DNA of 64,000 nucleotides from Massilia sp. CFBP 13721. Lineage in GTDB: Bacteria > Pseudomonadota > Gammaproteobacteria > Burkholderiales > Burkholderiaceae_D. Of this stretch, positions 43,211-51,763 are shown one piece after another (position 1 is the first letter of the stretch; the number at the start of each line of letters is the position of its first letter). Where the stretch lies: the NCBI RefSeq assembly GCF_014842025.1, contig NZ_JACYUY010000001.1, positions 232,751 through 296,750 on the forward strand, in the 5' to 3' direction. The position numbers and the translations under genes were made by a program. A model generated the notes under the pieces. The model searched no databases. It saw only the letters and a program-made list of their open reading frames with translations, and had not been told where the DNA came from.

Positions 43211-44029
43211 CTAGGACTCCAGCCTTGCCGCAATCTCGATCAGGCGCGGGCGTACCTCGTCGAGCAGGAATTCCTGCGACACGCTCGAGGACGGTCCGCC
43301 GCAGTTGATCGACATCAGCTGGTTGCCGCCGATCGGATAGAAGCCGGCGGCGATGCCGTTGACGTCCTTCTGCCACTCGCCGAAGGAAGTGGTGCAGCCA
43401 TATTGCGCGTAGTCGCGCGTGCCGCGGGCGATCGCCTCGACCAGCGCTTTATAGGCCATCTCGTCGAGTTCCTGGTAGCGCGCCAGGATGTCGCGCTTTT
43501 CCTGCTCGCTGGCCCGCACCAGGTAGGCGCGGCCGATCGCCGACACCGCCAGCGGCATGCGCGAGCCGACCTGCAGCGACAGCGCCAGCGCCGCCGTGCT
43601 GCGGCAGACTTCGACGGTGATCATCGAGAGCCGGTCGCGCACCGCGATCGAGACCGTGGTGCCGGAAAAATCGGCCAGTTCCTGCATCATCGGACGCGCC
43701 ATCTGGCGGATGTCGAGGCGCGCCAGCATCGCGCTGCCCAGGCCCAGGGTGGCGGTGCCGAGCACGAAGCGCCCGCCGCTTTCCTGCACCAGGTAGCCCA
43801 GGCGCGTGAGCGTATAAGTAAAACGGGTGACAGTCGATTTCGGCAGGCCGCAGCGCTCGGCGATCTGCTGGTTGGTCAGGCCCTTGTCGGCCGAGCGGAA
43901 GCACGACAGCACCTCGAGCCCGCGCGCCAGCGCCGTGATGAAATAGCGCTCCTCGTTCTTGCGCGCAGGATCAAGGATGTCTTCGCCTCCAGGATCGGAC
44001 CCGGCCGTATTGGTGTCGTTCGCTTGCAT
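43211..44029 (-). CDS. IclR-family transcriptional regulator (liv operon 1)
   Basis: This 272-residue regulator has a helix-turn-helix around residues 40-90 (LTNQQIAERCGLPKSTVTRF) and the IclR effector domain (SIAVRDRLSMITVEVCRSTA, GSRMPLAVSAIGRAYL, SINCGGPSSSV). It resembles the second IclR at 57800 (shared TYTLTRLGYL, RDRLSM and NCGGPS), so the two are paralogues. The ATG at 44029 was chosen over the upstream in-frame start for its fit to the family. It is divergent from livH at 44539 across a 509-bp space with a 9-bp inverted repeat, and probably controls that operon. Confidence 0.9.
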   Translation of the reverse strand: MQANDTNTAGSDPGGEDILDPARKNEERYFITALARGLEVLSCFRSADKGLTNQQIAERCGLPKSTVTRFTYTLTRLGYLVQESGGRFVLGTATLGLGSAMLARLDIRQMARPMMQELADFSGTTVSIAVRDRLSMITVEVCRSTAALALSLQVGSRMPLAVSAIGRAYLVRASEQEKRDILARYQELDEMAYKALVEAIARGTRDYAQYGCTTSFGEWQKDVNGIAAGFYPIGGNQLMSINCGGPSSSVSQEFLLDEVRPRLIEIAARLES

Positions 44030-44137
44030 GGATGGATCCCGGTGTGGACGTTGTGAAGCCGGCTTGCCTTCTGAAAGAGGCTTTGCCGCGGAACGCAAGG
44101 CATGGCACACTGCCCTTGCCGTACTGGCAGATGAGCT

Positions 44138-44239
44138 GTATCAATACACAATCATCAACACGCGGCACTTCGCCTTATGTTTGCCACGATTGTGTACAGA
44201 CAACAAAACGTTGCTACTCACCTGAAATTATCGTATCCT
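44138..44239. promoter_or_regulatory. Candidate IclR operator and livH promoter
   Basis: The perfect inverted repeat TACACAATC (44145-44153) and GATTGTGTA (44188-44196) has centres 43 bp apart, about four helical turns. TGTATCAATACA (44138-44149) is a second small palindrome. Downstream, TTGCTA (44211-44216), 17 bp and TATCCT (44234-44239) could be the livH promoter. The rest of the 44030-44538 gap shows nothing definite, including a ~300-nt leader before livH. Confidence 0.5.
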
Positions 44240-44538
44240 TTTTTCGTTCCATTTTACACCCTGCAGTTTCGCGTAGCAAAACCAAATCGCTGAATCCACC
44301 TGGTGCGCCGCGTGCGCATCTACTGCCGAGGAGTCGCATGTTCACGCATCATGTGTTGGCGAATATAAACGCGGGCAGCCTTGCCCGTGCGGCCCTGTCC
44401 TGTAGCTCAACCTACTGTGGCCCCGCCTTCTCCTCCCTCATCCGTTCCATGCCACGAGGTGCCGTCATGCGGTAATTATGTGCCTCGCCGGCAGCATCCA
44501 AATCAAAAAACGATCACACCAATAATGGAGACACGATT

Positions 44539-45402
44539 TTGGAGCTTTTCCTGCAACAAGTCCTCAACGGGCTGACCCTGGGCGGGGTCTACAGCCTGGT
44601 CGCACTCGGGCTCACGCTCGTCTACGGCATCCTGCACGTGCCGAACTTCGCCCACGGCGCCTTTTACATGGCGGGTGCCTACTCGGCCTTTTTCATCATG
44701 AACAAGCTGGGCCTCGGCTACTGGTGGGGCATGCTCGGCGCCGCCGTCGTGGTCGCGCTGATCTCGGTGCTGTCCGAACGCCTGGTGTTCCATCCGCTGC
44801 GCAAGGCCCCCTACCTGCACCACATGATCGCCTCGATCGGCATCCTGCTGTTCCTGGAAGCCGGCGCCCAGGCGATCTGGGGTGCGGACTTCCACCGCAT
44901 GGAGACGCCGTACAACCAGCTGCTCGAATTCGGCGGGCTTACGTTACCGGCGCAGCGCCTCTTGATCATCGCCGCGGCGTTCCTGCTGGTCGCCCTGCTG
45001 CAGCTGTTCCTGAAGAAGACGATCACCGGCGCGACCATCGTCGCCATGGCGCAGAACCGCGAAGGCGCGGCCTTGGTCGGCATCGACGCCACCCGCGTGG
45101 CGATGCTCACCTTCGCCATCGCCGGCGCGCTGGCCGGCGTGGCCGCGGTGCTGTATGCGCCGATCAACCTGGTCTACACCTCGATGGGCAACCTGGTGAT
45201 CACCAAGGCCTTCGTCATCATCGTGCTCGGTGGGATGGGCAGCGTGCCGGGCGCGATCGTCGGCGGCCTGATCCTCGGCTTTGCCGAAGCCTTCGGCGCC
45301 TTCTACATCTCGACCGACTACAAGGACATCATCGCCTTCGCGATCCTGGTGCTGATCCTGTCGGTGCGCCCGCAAGGCCTGTTCGCCAAGGGGGCCCACT
45401 GA
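44539..45402 (+). CDS. livH: Branched-chain amino acid-type ABC transporter permease LivH (system 1)
   Basis: This 287-residue inner-membrane permease of a HAAT-family importer has about eight membrane segments. Family stretches are LNGLTLGGVYSLVALGLTLV, LHVPNFAHGAFYMAGAY, IVIVLGGMGSVPGAIVGGLI and a final SVRPQGLFAKG. The start is a TTG at 44539 with GGAGACA upstream. Its stop overlaps the livM start (TGATG). It opens a livH-livM-livG-livF-receptor operon. HAAT systems of this sort also carry urea, amides or carboxylates, so the name describes the family rather than the substrate. Confidence 0.9.
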   Translation: MELFLQQVLNGLTLGGVYSLVALGLTLVYGILHVPNFAHGAFYMAGAYSAFFIMNKLGLGYWWGMLGAAVVVALISVLSERLVFHPLRKAPYLHHMIASIGILLFLEAGAQAIWGADFHRMETPYNQLLEFGGLTLPAQRLLIIAAAFLLVALLQLFLKKTITGATIVAMAQNREGAALVGIDATRVAMLTFAIAGALAGVAAVLYAPINLVYTSMGNLVITKAFVIIVLGGMGSVPGAIVGGLILGFAEAFGAFYISTDYKDIIAFAILVLILSVRPQGLFAKGAH

Positions 45403-46415
45403 TGAAATTGTTCAACCCAACCGTCGGCTGGAGCCTGCTGCTGGTGCTGGCCCTGCTGTTTCCCTTCCTGGCCGGGAACGACTACCACCTGACCGTGATG
45501 TCGACGGCGTACATCTACGCCATCGCCACCATCGGCCTGAACCTGATCACCGGCTATACCGGCCAGTACAACCTGGCGCACAGCGGCTTCATGGCCGTCG
45601 GCGCCTACACGGTCGGCATCCTGACGGTGGACCACCAGGTGCCGTTCTGGATCGCGTTCGCCCTGTCCGGCGTGGTCGCCGCCTTCCTCGGCTTTTTCGT
45701 CGGCCTGGTGTCCTTGCGCCTGAAGACCCACTTCTTCTCGATCTTCACCCTGTGCGTCGGCTACATCATGTACCTCGTGATCGAGAAATGGGAAAGCCTG
45801 ACCCACGGCACGGTCGGCATCATCGGCATCCCGGCGCCGGAGTCGATCGCCGGCATCGATTTTTCGGCGCCGCGCCCGCAGTACTACCTGGTGCTGTTGT
45901 TCCTCGTACTGAGTCTCTGGATCATGCACCGCATCGTGCGCTCGCTGTTGGGGCGCACCTTCATGGCGATCCGCAACGGCGACGACCTGGCGCAGGCGCT
46001 CGGCATCAACCTGATGCGCAACAAGCTGCTCGCGTTCATGCTCTCGGTGTTCTTCTCGGGCCTGGCCGGCGGCCTGTACGCGGGCTTCGTGCGCTTCATC
46101 GGCCCCGGCGTGGCCAGCGTCGAGCATACCTTCGACATGACGATGTACATGCTGGTCGGCGGCATCGGCACCCTGCTCGGCCCGCTGCTCGGCGCGATCG
46201 GCGTGCCCTGGCTGACCCAGTACCTGCAGGTGCTGCAGGATTACCGCTTCGTCGTCTTCGGGCCGCTCTTGGTGCTGCTGGTGATCTTCCTGCCGTACGG
46301 GATCGTCGGCACCTACATGAACCGCAAACGTCGCAAGGAAGCATTAGCGGCGGCGCCTGTTGCGGCGCCGGCCGTCGCGCCGCTCACCACCGCGAAAGGA
46401 GCGACCCATGCTTGA
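45402..46415 (+). CDS. livM: ABC transporter permease LivM (system 1)
   Basis: This 337-residue second permease begins at the ATG overlapping the livH stop. Features include IATIGLNLITGYTGQYNLAH with SGFMAVGAYT, SLRLKTHFFSIFTLCVGYIM, RTFMAIRNGDDLAQALGIN (the EAA-like cytoplasmic loop that docks the ATPases) and MYMLVGGIGTLLGPLLGAIG. An Ala/Pro-rich tail (about 25 residues after MNRKRRKEAL) extends beyond the usual end and overlaps the livG start by 8 nt. Confidence 0.92.
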   Translation: MKLFNPTVGWSLLLVLALLFPFLAGNDYHLTVMSTAYIYAIATIGLNLITGYTGQYNLAHSGFMAVGAYTVGILTVDHQVPFWIAFALSGVVAAFLGFFVGLVSLRLKTHFFSIFTLCVGYIMYLVIEKWESLTHGTVGIIGIPAPESIAGIDFSAPRPQYYLVLLFLVLSLWIMHRIVRSLLGRTFMAIRNGDDLAQALGINLMRNKLLAFMLSVFFSGLAGGLYAGFVRFIGPGVASVEHTFDMTMYMLVGGIGTLLGPLLGAIGVPWLTQYLQVLQDYRFVVFGPLLVLLVIFLPYGIVGTYMNRKRRKEALAAAPVAAPAVAPLTTAKGATHA

Positions 46416-47172
46416 AATCGATTCGCTCACCAAGCGCTTTGGCGGCCTGGCGGCCGTCAACGACGTCAGCGTTCGTTTTGAGCGCGGCACGATCAACGCC
46501 ATCATCGGCCCGAACGGCGCGGGTAAAACCACCTTCTTCAACCTGGTCAGCGGCGCCATCGCCCCGACCTCGGGCAAGGTGACCTTCGACGGCCGCGATG
46601 TCACCGGATTGCGCGCCGACCAGGTGGCGCGGCTCGGCATGGCGCGCACCTTCCAGTCGACGACCCTGTTCGATACCGCGACCGTGCTCGACAACCTGAT
46701 CGTCGGCCACCGCCTGCGCACGCAATCTGGCCTGCTCGACGTCATCCTCGGCTCGAAACGCCTGAAGGAAGAGGAGCGCATCTGCCGCGACAAGGCGCGC
46801 GCGGCGCTCGATTTCGTCGGCCTGGGCCACGTGGAAAACCGCATCGCCGGCGACATCTCGCAGGAGGAAAGGAAGCGCGTCGCCTTTGCGCTGGCGCTGT
46901 CGACCGATCCGACCCTGCTGCTGCTGGACGAACCGGCCGGCGGCGTCAATCCCGAAGAGACGGTGGGCCTGGCGAACCTGATCCGCAAGATGGCCGCCAG
47001 CGGGCTGACCGTCTGCCTGATCGAACACAAGATGGACATGATCATGAACCTCGCCGACCAGATCCTGGTCCTTAACTACGGCGAAAAGATCGCCGCCGGC
47101 ACGCCCGCCGAAATCCGCGTTAACCCGGTCGTGATCGAAGCCTACCTGGGGAGCGAACATGTTGCGGCTTGA
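46408..47172 (+). CDS. livG: ABC transporter ATPase LivG (system 1), variant signature motif
   Basis: This 254-residue ATPase has Walker [10 protein letters not shown] (about 33-41), the Q-loop region MARTFQST, Walker B LLLLDEP, D-loop GVNPEE and the switch His in LIEHKMD. The ABC signature is ISQEERK instead of LSGGQ or LSYGQ, so the composite ATP site formed with LivF may be asymmetric. It overlaps livM by 8 nt and livF by 14 nt. The C-terminal [10 protein letters not shown] is a LivG hallmark. Confidence 0.92.
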   Translation: MLEIDSLTKRFGGLAAVNDVSVRFERGTINAIIGPNGAGKTTFFNLVSGAIAPTSGKVTFDGRDVTGLRADQVARLGMARTFQSTTLFDTATVLDNLIVGHRLRTQSGLLDVILGSKRLKEEERICRDKARAALDFVGLGHVENRIAGDISQEERKRVAFALALSTDPTLLLLDEPAGGVNPEETVGLANLIRKMAASGLTVCLIEHKMDMIMNLADQILVLNYGEKIAAGTPAEIRVNPVVIEAYLGSEHVAA

Positions 47173-47866
47173 CAAGGTCTCGCTCTCCTACGGCAGTTTC
47201 CGCGCCCTGCACGACGTCTCGATCCATGCCGACGAAGGCGAATTGGTGGTGCTGCTCGGCTCCAACGGCGCCGGCAAAAGCTCGATCTTCCTTACCATGA
47301 GCGGCTTGCAGCGCGCCAGCACGGGCAGCATCCGCTTCGGCAACCACGAACTGGTCGGGCGCAAGCCTTCGCAGATCGTGGCCGACGGGCTGGTGCACTG
47401 CCCGGAAGGGCGCAAGCTCTTCCCCGGCATGTCGGTGCTGAAGAACCTGACGCTGGGCGCCTACGTGCACCGGCGCGATGCGGCAGGGACGAAAAAGTCG
47501 CTCGAGGAAGTGTTCGGCCTGTTCCCGATCCTGCACGAGAAAAAGGACATGCCGGCCGGCTCGCTCTCCGGCGGCCAGCAGCAGATGGTGGCGATCGGCC
47601 GCGCGCTGATGGGCCGGCCGAAGGCGCTGCTACTGGACGAACCCTCGCTGGGTCTCGCGCCGCTGGTGGTGAAACAGATGTTCGAGGTGATCGCGCGCAT
47701 CAACAAGGCCGGCACCACGGTGCTGCTGGCCGAGCAGAACGCGTATGCAGCACTGAACATCGCCAGCCGCGCGTATGTGATCGAACAGGGTCACATCGTG
47801 ATGGAAGGTGGCCGCGACGAGTTATTGAATAACGCGCAAGTGCGCAAGGCGTATATCGGGGCATAG
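47159..47866 (+). CDS. livF: ABC transporter ATPase LivF (system 1)
   Basis: This 235-residue ATPase has Walker [30 protein letters not shown], a canonical signature LSGGQQQM, Walker [16 protein letters not shown] and the H-loop replaced by [11 protein letters not shown], as is normal for LivF (Gln). The canonical signature contrasts with the variant in its partner LivG. The start overlaps the livG end by 14 nt. The receptor gene follows after 69 nt. Confidence 0.92.
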   Translation: MLRLDKVSLSYGSFRALHDVSIHADEGELVVLLGSNGAGKSSIFLTMSGLQRASTGSIRFGNHELVGRKPSQIVADGLVHCPEGRKLFPGMSVLKNLTLGAYVHRRDAAGTKKSLEEVFGLFPILHEKKDMPAGSLSGGQQQMVAIGRALMGRPKALLLDEPSLGLAPLVVKQMFEVIARINKAGTTVLLAEQNAYAALNIASRAYVIEQGHIVMEGGRDELLNNAQVRKAYIGA

Positions 47867-47935
47867 ACCCGTGGCGCACAGACGCCAACCCACCCCAGTA
47901 GCAACCACAACAAGTAGAACTTAGGAGACGCAAAA

Positions 47936-49117
47936 ATGAAAGTGCAAGCCAAATTCACCCGCCGTACCCTGCTGGCCGCGGCCGCCGCCGCCATGGCATT
48001 CGCCACCGGCGCCGCCCAGGCCCAGGAAGTCATCAAGATCGGCTACTCCGGTCCGCTCTCCGGCGGCGCCGCCCTCTATGGCAAGAACGTTCTCAGTGGC
48101 ATGGAAATGGCCGCCGCCGAGATCAATGCCAAGCCGCTGCAGATCGGCGGCAAGAACTACAAGGTCGAGATCGTGGCCCTCGACGACAAGTACAACCCGG
48201 CCGAAACCGGCATCAACGTCCAGCGCCTGGTGCAGCAGCACAAGACCGCGGCCGTGCTGGTGCCGCACTCGGGCGGCGTGTTCGCGGTGCAGGGCATGAA
48301 CGAGCGCTCGAACCTGCTGCTGCTGGCCTATACCAGCCTGCCGCAGGTGACCGAGCGCGGCAACAAGCTCACCATCCGCATCCCGCCCGACTTCACCGGC
48401 TACATCGCGCCGTTCACCAAGGCGATGATGACACGCTTCGGCAAGAACGTCGCCATGGTCCAGGCCGACCACGACTACGCCAAAGCCTGGTCGGCCGCCT
48501 TCAAGCCGGCCTGGGAAGCCGCCGGCGGCAAGATCGTCGCGGAAAACCCGATGTCGTACAACAAGGCGACCGATTTCTACAGCGGCGTCTCGCGGGCGAT
48601 GCAGTCGAAGCCGGACGTCATGTTCATCGGCGGCGCTTCGGAACCGACTGCGCTGGTGGCCAAGCAGGCGCGCGAACTGGGCTTCAAGGGCGGCTTCATC
48701 GTGCTCGACCAGGCCAAGCTCGATGAAATGGCGAAAGTGGTCGGCGGCATCGCACCGCTGGAAGGCGCGATCGGCGTGATGCCGCTGGCAAACGACACCC
48801 GTCCGGAAGCGGTCGCCTTTACCGAGCGCTACCGCAAACTGAATCCCGGCAAGGACCCGAGCACGGAGATCAGCCTGAACTATTCGGCCGTGCACGCGAC
48901 CGTGGCCGCCATGAAACTGGCCGGCACCACGACCGACGCCACCGCCATCCGCGGCCAGATGGAAAAGGCGTTTACTTCCCTGCCGGCGATGTACAACCCG
49001 AACGACATCGACGGCCTGGACAGCAAGGGCGGCACCATCGCCAACGTCATCCTGGGCACGGTCGAGGGCGGCAAGATCAAGGGGCAGTTCTTGCGTGCCT
49101 TGAACGCGGGTAAATAA
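47936..49117 (+). CDS. HAAT-family ABC substrate-binding protein (system 1)
   Basis: This 393-residue periplasmic receptor of the LivJ/AmiC type has a signal with RRTLLAAAAAAMAFATG and a cleavage site near AQA-QE. The mature protein starts VIKIGYSGPLSGGAALYGKN, the standard leucine/amide receptor opening, followed by NVQRLVQQHKTAAVLVP and LLLLAYTSLPQVT. The Ser/Gly ligand-binding positions for free amino acids are not clearly conserved, so another ligand is plausible. It is last in the system-1 operon, preceded by TTAGGAGACG. It ends 9 bp from the convergent CzcE-like gene. Confidence 0.9.
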   Translation: MKVQAKFTRRTLLAAAAAAMAFATGAAQAQEVIKIGYSGPLSGGAALYGKNVLSGMEMAAAEINAKPLQIGGKNYKVEIVALDDKYNPAETGINVQRLVQQHKTAAVLVPHSGGVFAVQGMNERSNLLLLAYTSLPQVTERGNKLTIRIPPDFTGYIAPFTKAMMTRFGKNVAMVQADHDYAKAWSAAFKPAWEAAGGKIVAENPMSYNKATDFYSGVSRAMQSKPDVMFIGGASEPTALVAKQARELGFKGGFIVLDQAKLDEMAKVVGGIAPLEGAIGVMPLANDTRPEAVAFTERYRKLNPGKDPSTEISLNYSAVHATVAAMKLAGTTTDATAIRGQMEKAFTSLPAMYNPNDIDGLDSKGGTIANVILGTVEGGKIKGQFLRALNAGK

Positions 49118-49126
49118 GCGGTAGCG

Positions 49127-49516
49127 TCAGCGAATCACCGCCGGGGCGCGCGCGTCCTGGCGGTCGTGGCTGTTGAACTCGGTCCGCTCGGAATAGCGCG
49201 GATCGGGCAGCACATACACGCGCACCTCGTGGCCCAGCGCACCGCTTGGCGCCACCTGGTTCAGGTCGAACACTTGCACGATCGGGCTGACGTTGAAGCT
49301 CCAGCCGAACTCGCCGGAACCGTTCACGAAGCGAATGGTATCGCCGGCAACGACATTTACATAATGCGTATCCGCACCGAGATTGACGACACGGGTCGCG
49401 GCGCTCGCCGGCACCGCCGTACCGAGCAGATCGGCGCGCGGTTGGACCGCCGTGGCCGACATACAGGCCGTCAACAGCGTGACGATGACGGCCGGAAAAA
49501 ACGGACGTGAAGACAT
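49127..49516 (-). CDS. CzcE-like metal-binding protein, exported
   Basis: This 129-residue protein has an export signal with a lipobox-like LLTAC near residue 18, then the family-like ADLLGTAVPASAATRVVNLG and the DTHYVNVVAGDTIRFVNG strand pair. CzcE proteins are periplasmic copper/heavy-metal binders. Metal-ligand histidines are few (one His in HYVNV, one in LGHEV, one near the end), so binding is not assured. No czc or cop genes are nearby. It is transcribed alone. Confidence 0.7.
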   Translation of the reverse strand: MSSRPFFPAVIVTLLTACMSATAVQPRADLLGTAVPASAATRVVNLGADTHYVNVVAGDTIRFVNGSGEFGWSFNVSPIVQVFDLNQVAPSGALGHEVRVYVLPDPRYSERTEFNSHDRQDARAPAVIR

Positions 49517-49669
49517 GATGCGGCTCCCATGAACGGACGACGTCCATTCACTCTAGGCCGCGGTGCGCGGGAGTTAAAGCGCGACAGGAACAAATAATTT
49601 GGGGTGTTGGCGGGCGGAATGTGCGGCGTTTCGACGGCGCATGTATCGCGGTTCACATCGGCGCGAACC

Positions 49670-49685
49670 GGCGGGCATGCCCGCC
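49670..49685. repeat. GGCGGGCATGCCCGCC palindrome
   Basis: A perfect 16-bp palindrome in the 200-bp gap downstream of the CoA-transferase. It resembles the loopless unit at 8018-8037 (GGGCGGGCATGCCCGC) and may be a degenerate member of the same family, or part of the 3' end of the minus-strand operon. Confidence 0.45.
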
Positions 49686-49716
49686 ATACACCGCCCACAC
49701 CAACGCGGCCTCGATG

Positions 49717-50922
49717 TTAAACGACGCCGCGTTCCTTCAAGCCCTGCAACTTCTCTTCCGACAGCCCCAGCAGCTCCGCCAGCACCTGCCCCGTCCCCTC
49801 CCCCAGCGTCGGCGGCGCGCTGCGCACCGGCAGGCGCTCGCCATTGAAGCGATACGGCGAAGCCATCACGTCGACCGTCCCGGCCACCGGATGCGCCATC
49901 TGCGTCACCAGCCCCGAATCGACCGCGCGCTTCGAGGTCATCGCCTCGTGCAGGCCGGCCACTTCGCCGCAGGGAATGCCGACCTGGCTCATCCGTTCGA
50001 GCAGGTCCTTGCGCTTGCGCGCCGCGACCGCCGCGCGCAGCTGCGGCGCCAGTTCCTCGCGGTGTTTGGTGCGCTCGAGATTGGTCTTGAAGCGCTCGTC
50101 GCTGGCCAGGTCCGGCCGTTCGATGACCTCGGTGCAAAAGCGCAGGTACTGGCTGTTATTACCGACCGCGATCACCAGCGGGCCGTCCTCGGCTTCGTAG
50201 ACTCCATACGGCATGATCGACGGGTGCGCGTTGCCGTAGCGCGGCGGGTCGTTGCCGCGCAAGAGCGCTTCCAGGCCATAGTAGGCCGTGATCATCAGGC
50301 CGCAATCGAACAGGGCCATGCCGACGTGGCGGCCCAGTCCCGTGCGTTCGCGGTCGAACAGCGCCGCCAGCACGCCCTGCGCCGCGTACATGCCGGTCAT
50401 CATGTCGACCGCGGCGACGCCGAACTTCAGCGGCGGCTGGGTCGGCTCGCCGTTCAGGGCCATCAGGCCGGCCTCGCCCTGGATCACCAGGTCGTAGCCG
50501 GGACGCGCCGCTTCCGGTCCGGTGCGGTCGTAGCCGGTGATGGAACAGTAGATCAGGCCCGGCTGCTCTTTCACCAGTTCGTCGTAGCCGAGGCCGAGGC
50601 GCTCGATGTCGCCGAACTTGAAATTCTGGATGACGACGTCGCTCTTGCGGATCAAATCGCGCGCGATCTGCTGGCCTTCCGGGGTCTTGAGGTCGAGGCA
50701 AACCGAACGCTTGTTGCGGTTGACGCTGTTGAAGTAAGCCGTCTCGGTGTCGCCGACGCGCATACCCCAGTCGCGCGTATCGTCGCCGCGCTGCGGATGC
50801 TCGACCTTGATCACCTCGGCGCCCATGTCGCCCAGCACCATGGCGCACCAGGGTCCGGCCAGCACCCGCGACAGGTCGAGGACGCGCACGCCGGCCAGCG
50901 GCAGGGAGGATTTGTTTGTCAC
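49717..50922 (-). CDS. Class III CoA-transferase (CaiB/BaiF family)
   Basis: This 401-residue class III CoA-transferase moves CoA between acyl groups. Family motifs are LPLAGVRVLDLSRVLAGPWC, MGAEVIKVEHPQRGD and SVNRNKRSVCLDLKTPEGQ. The Asp in the CaiB active-site region GYDLVIQGEAG carries the acyl-anhydride intermediate. It ends the minus-strand acyl-CoA operon, where it probably activates a dicarboxylate using succinyl-CoA, in place of the CoA ligase PimA of pim operons. A succinyl-CoA:glutarate CoA-transferase role is plausible next to gcdH. The substrate is inferred from context. Confidence 0.88.
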   Translation of the reverse strand: MTNKSSLPLAGVRVLDLSRVLAGPWCAMVLGDMGAEVIKVEHPQRGDDTRDWGMRVGDTETAYFNSVNRNKRSVCLDLKTPEGQQIARDLIRKSDVVIQNFKFGDIERLGLGYDELVKEQPGLIYCSITGYDRTGPEAARPGYDLVIQGEAGLMALNGEPTQPPLKFGVAAVDMMTGMYAAQGVLAALFDRERTGLGRHVGMALFDCGLMITAYYGLEALLRGNDPPRYGNAHPSIMPYGVYEAEDGPLVIAVGNNSQYLRFCTEVIERPDLASDERFKTNLERTKHREELAPQLRAAVAARKRKDLLERMSQVGIPCGEVAGLHEAMTSKRAVDSGLVTQMAHPVAGTVDVMASPYRFNGERLPVRSAPPTLGEGTGQVLAELLGLSEEKLQGLKERGVV

Positions 50923-50968
50923 GATGTGTCTCCAGTATCGCCGGGCACCGTGGCGCCCGGCCGTATTC

Positions 50969-51763
50969 TTATTTCTTACCGCGCAAGGCGGCGAAATCCG
51001 GCGCGCGTTTCTCGAAAAAGGCGTTGATGCCTTCCTGCGCCTCGTCGTCGCCCTGCGATTCGGCCATCAGCTGCGCTTCCAGGTCGAGCTGCTGGTCCAG
51101 GCTGGCGTGGCCGGCATGGGCGCACAGGCGCTTGATGCGCGCGGCGGCATTCGCTGGCCCGCCGGCGATGCGTTCGGCCAGCGTCAAGGCTTCGGCCAGC
51201 GCGCTGCCTTTCGCTACCAGCCGGTTCACCACGCCCAGCGCATGCAGGCGCTCGGCCGGAATCCGCTCGCCCAGCAGGCACAGCTCCATCATCTGCTGGC
51301 GCGACAGGAATTCGGACAGGAAGGCCGTGGCGCCGCCGTCCGGACTCAGGCCCACCTTCACATACGCCATCGTGAAGAAGGCATTCTCGGCAGCGACGAC
51401 CAGGTCGCAAGCCAGCGCCAGCGACATGCCGGCGCCGGCCGCACCGCCCTCGACCGCCGCGATCACCGGCTTCGGGCAGGCCTGGAGCGCGCGAATCTGC
51501 GCGTGCAGGCGCCCGATCTTGTCCAGCCGTTCGGGCACACTCAGGTCGCGCCGCGTGGCCAGCTGGCGCAAATCGCCGCCGGCGCAAAAGAAGTCGCCGT
51601 CGCCGGTGAAGACGATGGCGCCGACCGCCGGATCGGCAGCGGCTTCTTCCAGCGCCGCCGGCAAGGCGTCGTACAGCGCCGGCGTGATCGCATTGCGTGC
51701 GGCCGGGTTGCTGTTGACCAGCACCCGCACCGCGCCTTCAGTGCGGATCAGCAGCCCGCTCAT
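50969..51763 (-). CDS. Enoyl-CoA hydratase/isomerase family protein
   Basis: This 264-residue crotonase-fold protein has an oxyanion-hole segment FFCAGGDLRQL and the second glycine-rich loop EGGAAGAGMSLALACDLVVA. The usual catalytic Glu position near SPDGGATAFL is Asp, so it may be an isomerase rather than a hydratase. The ATG overlaps the stop of the preceding dehydrogenase (4-nt overlap), and 46 nt separate it from the CoA-transferase. It probably serves unsaturated or branched dicarboxyl-CoA intermediates not handled by the PimF-like protein. Confidence 0.87.
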   Translation of the reverse strand: MSGLLIRTEGAVRVLVNSNPAARNAITPALYDALPAALEEAAADPAVGAIVFTGDGDFFCAGGDLRQLATRRDLSVPERLDKIGRLHAQIRALQACPKPVIAAVEGGAAGAGMSLALACDLVVAAENAFFTMAYVKVGLSPDGGATAFLSEFLSRQQMMELCLLGERIPAERLHALGVVNRLVAKGSALAEALTLAERIAGGPANAAARIKRLCAHAGHASLDQQLDLEAQLMAESQGDDEAQEGINAFFEKRAPDFAALRGKK

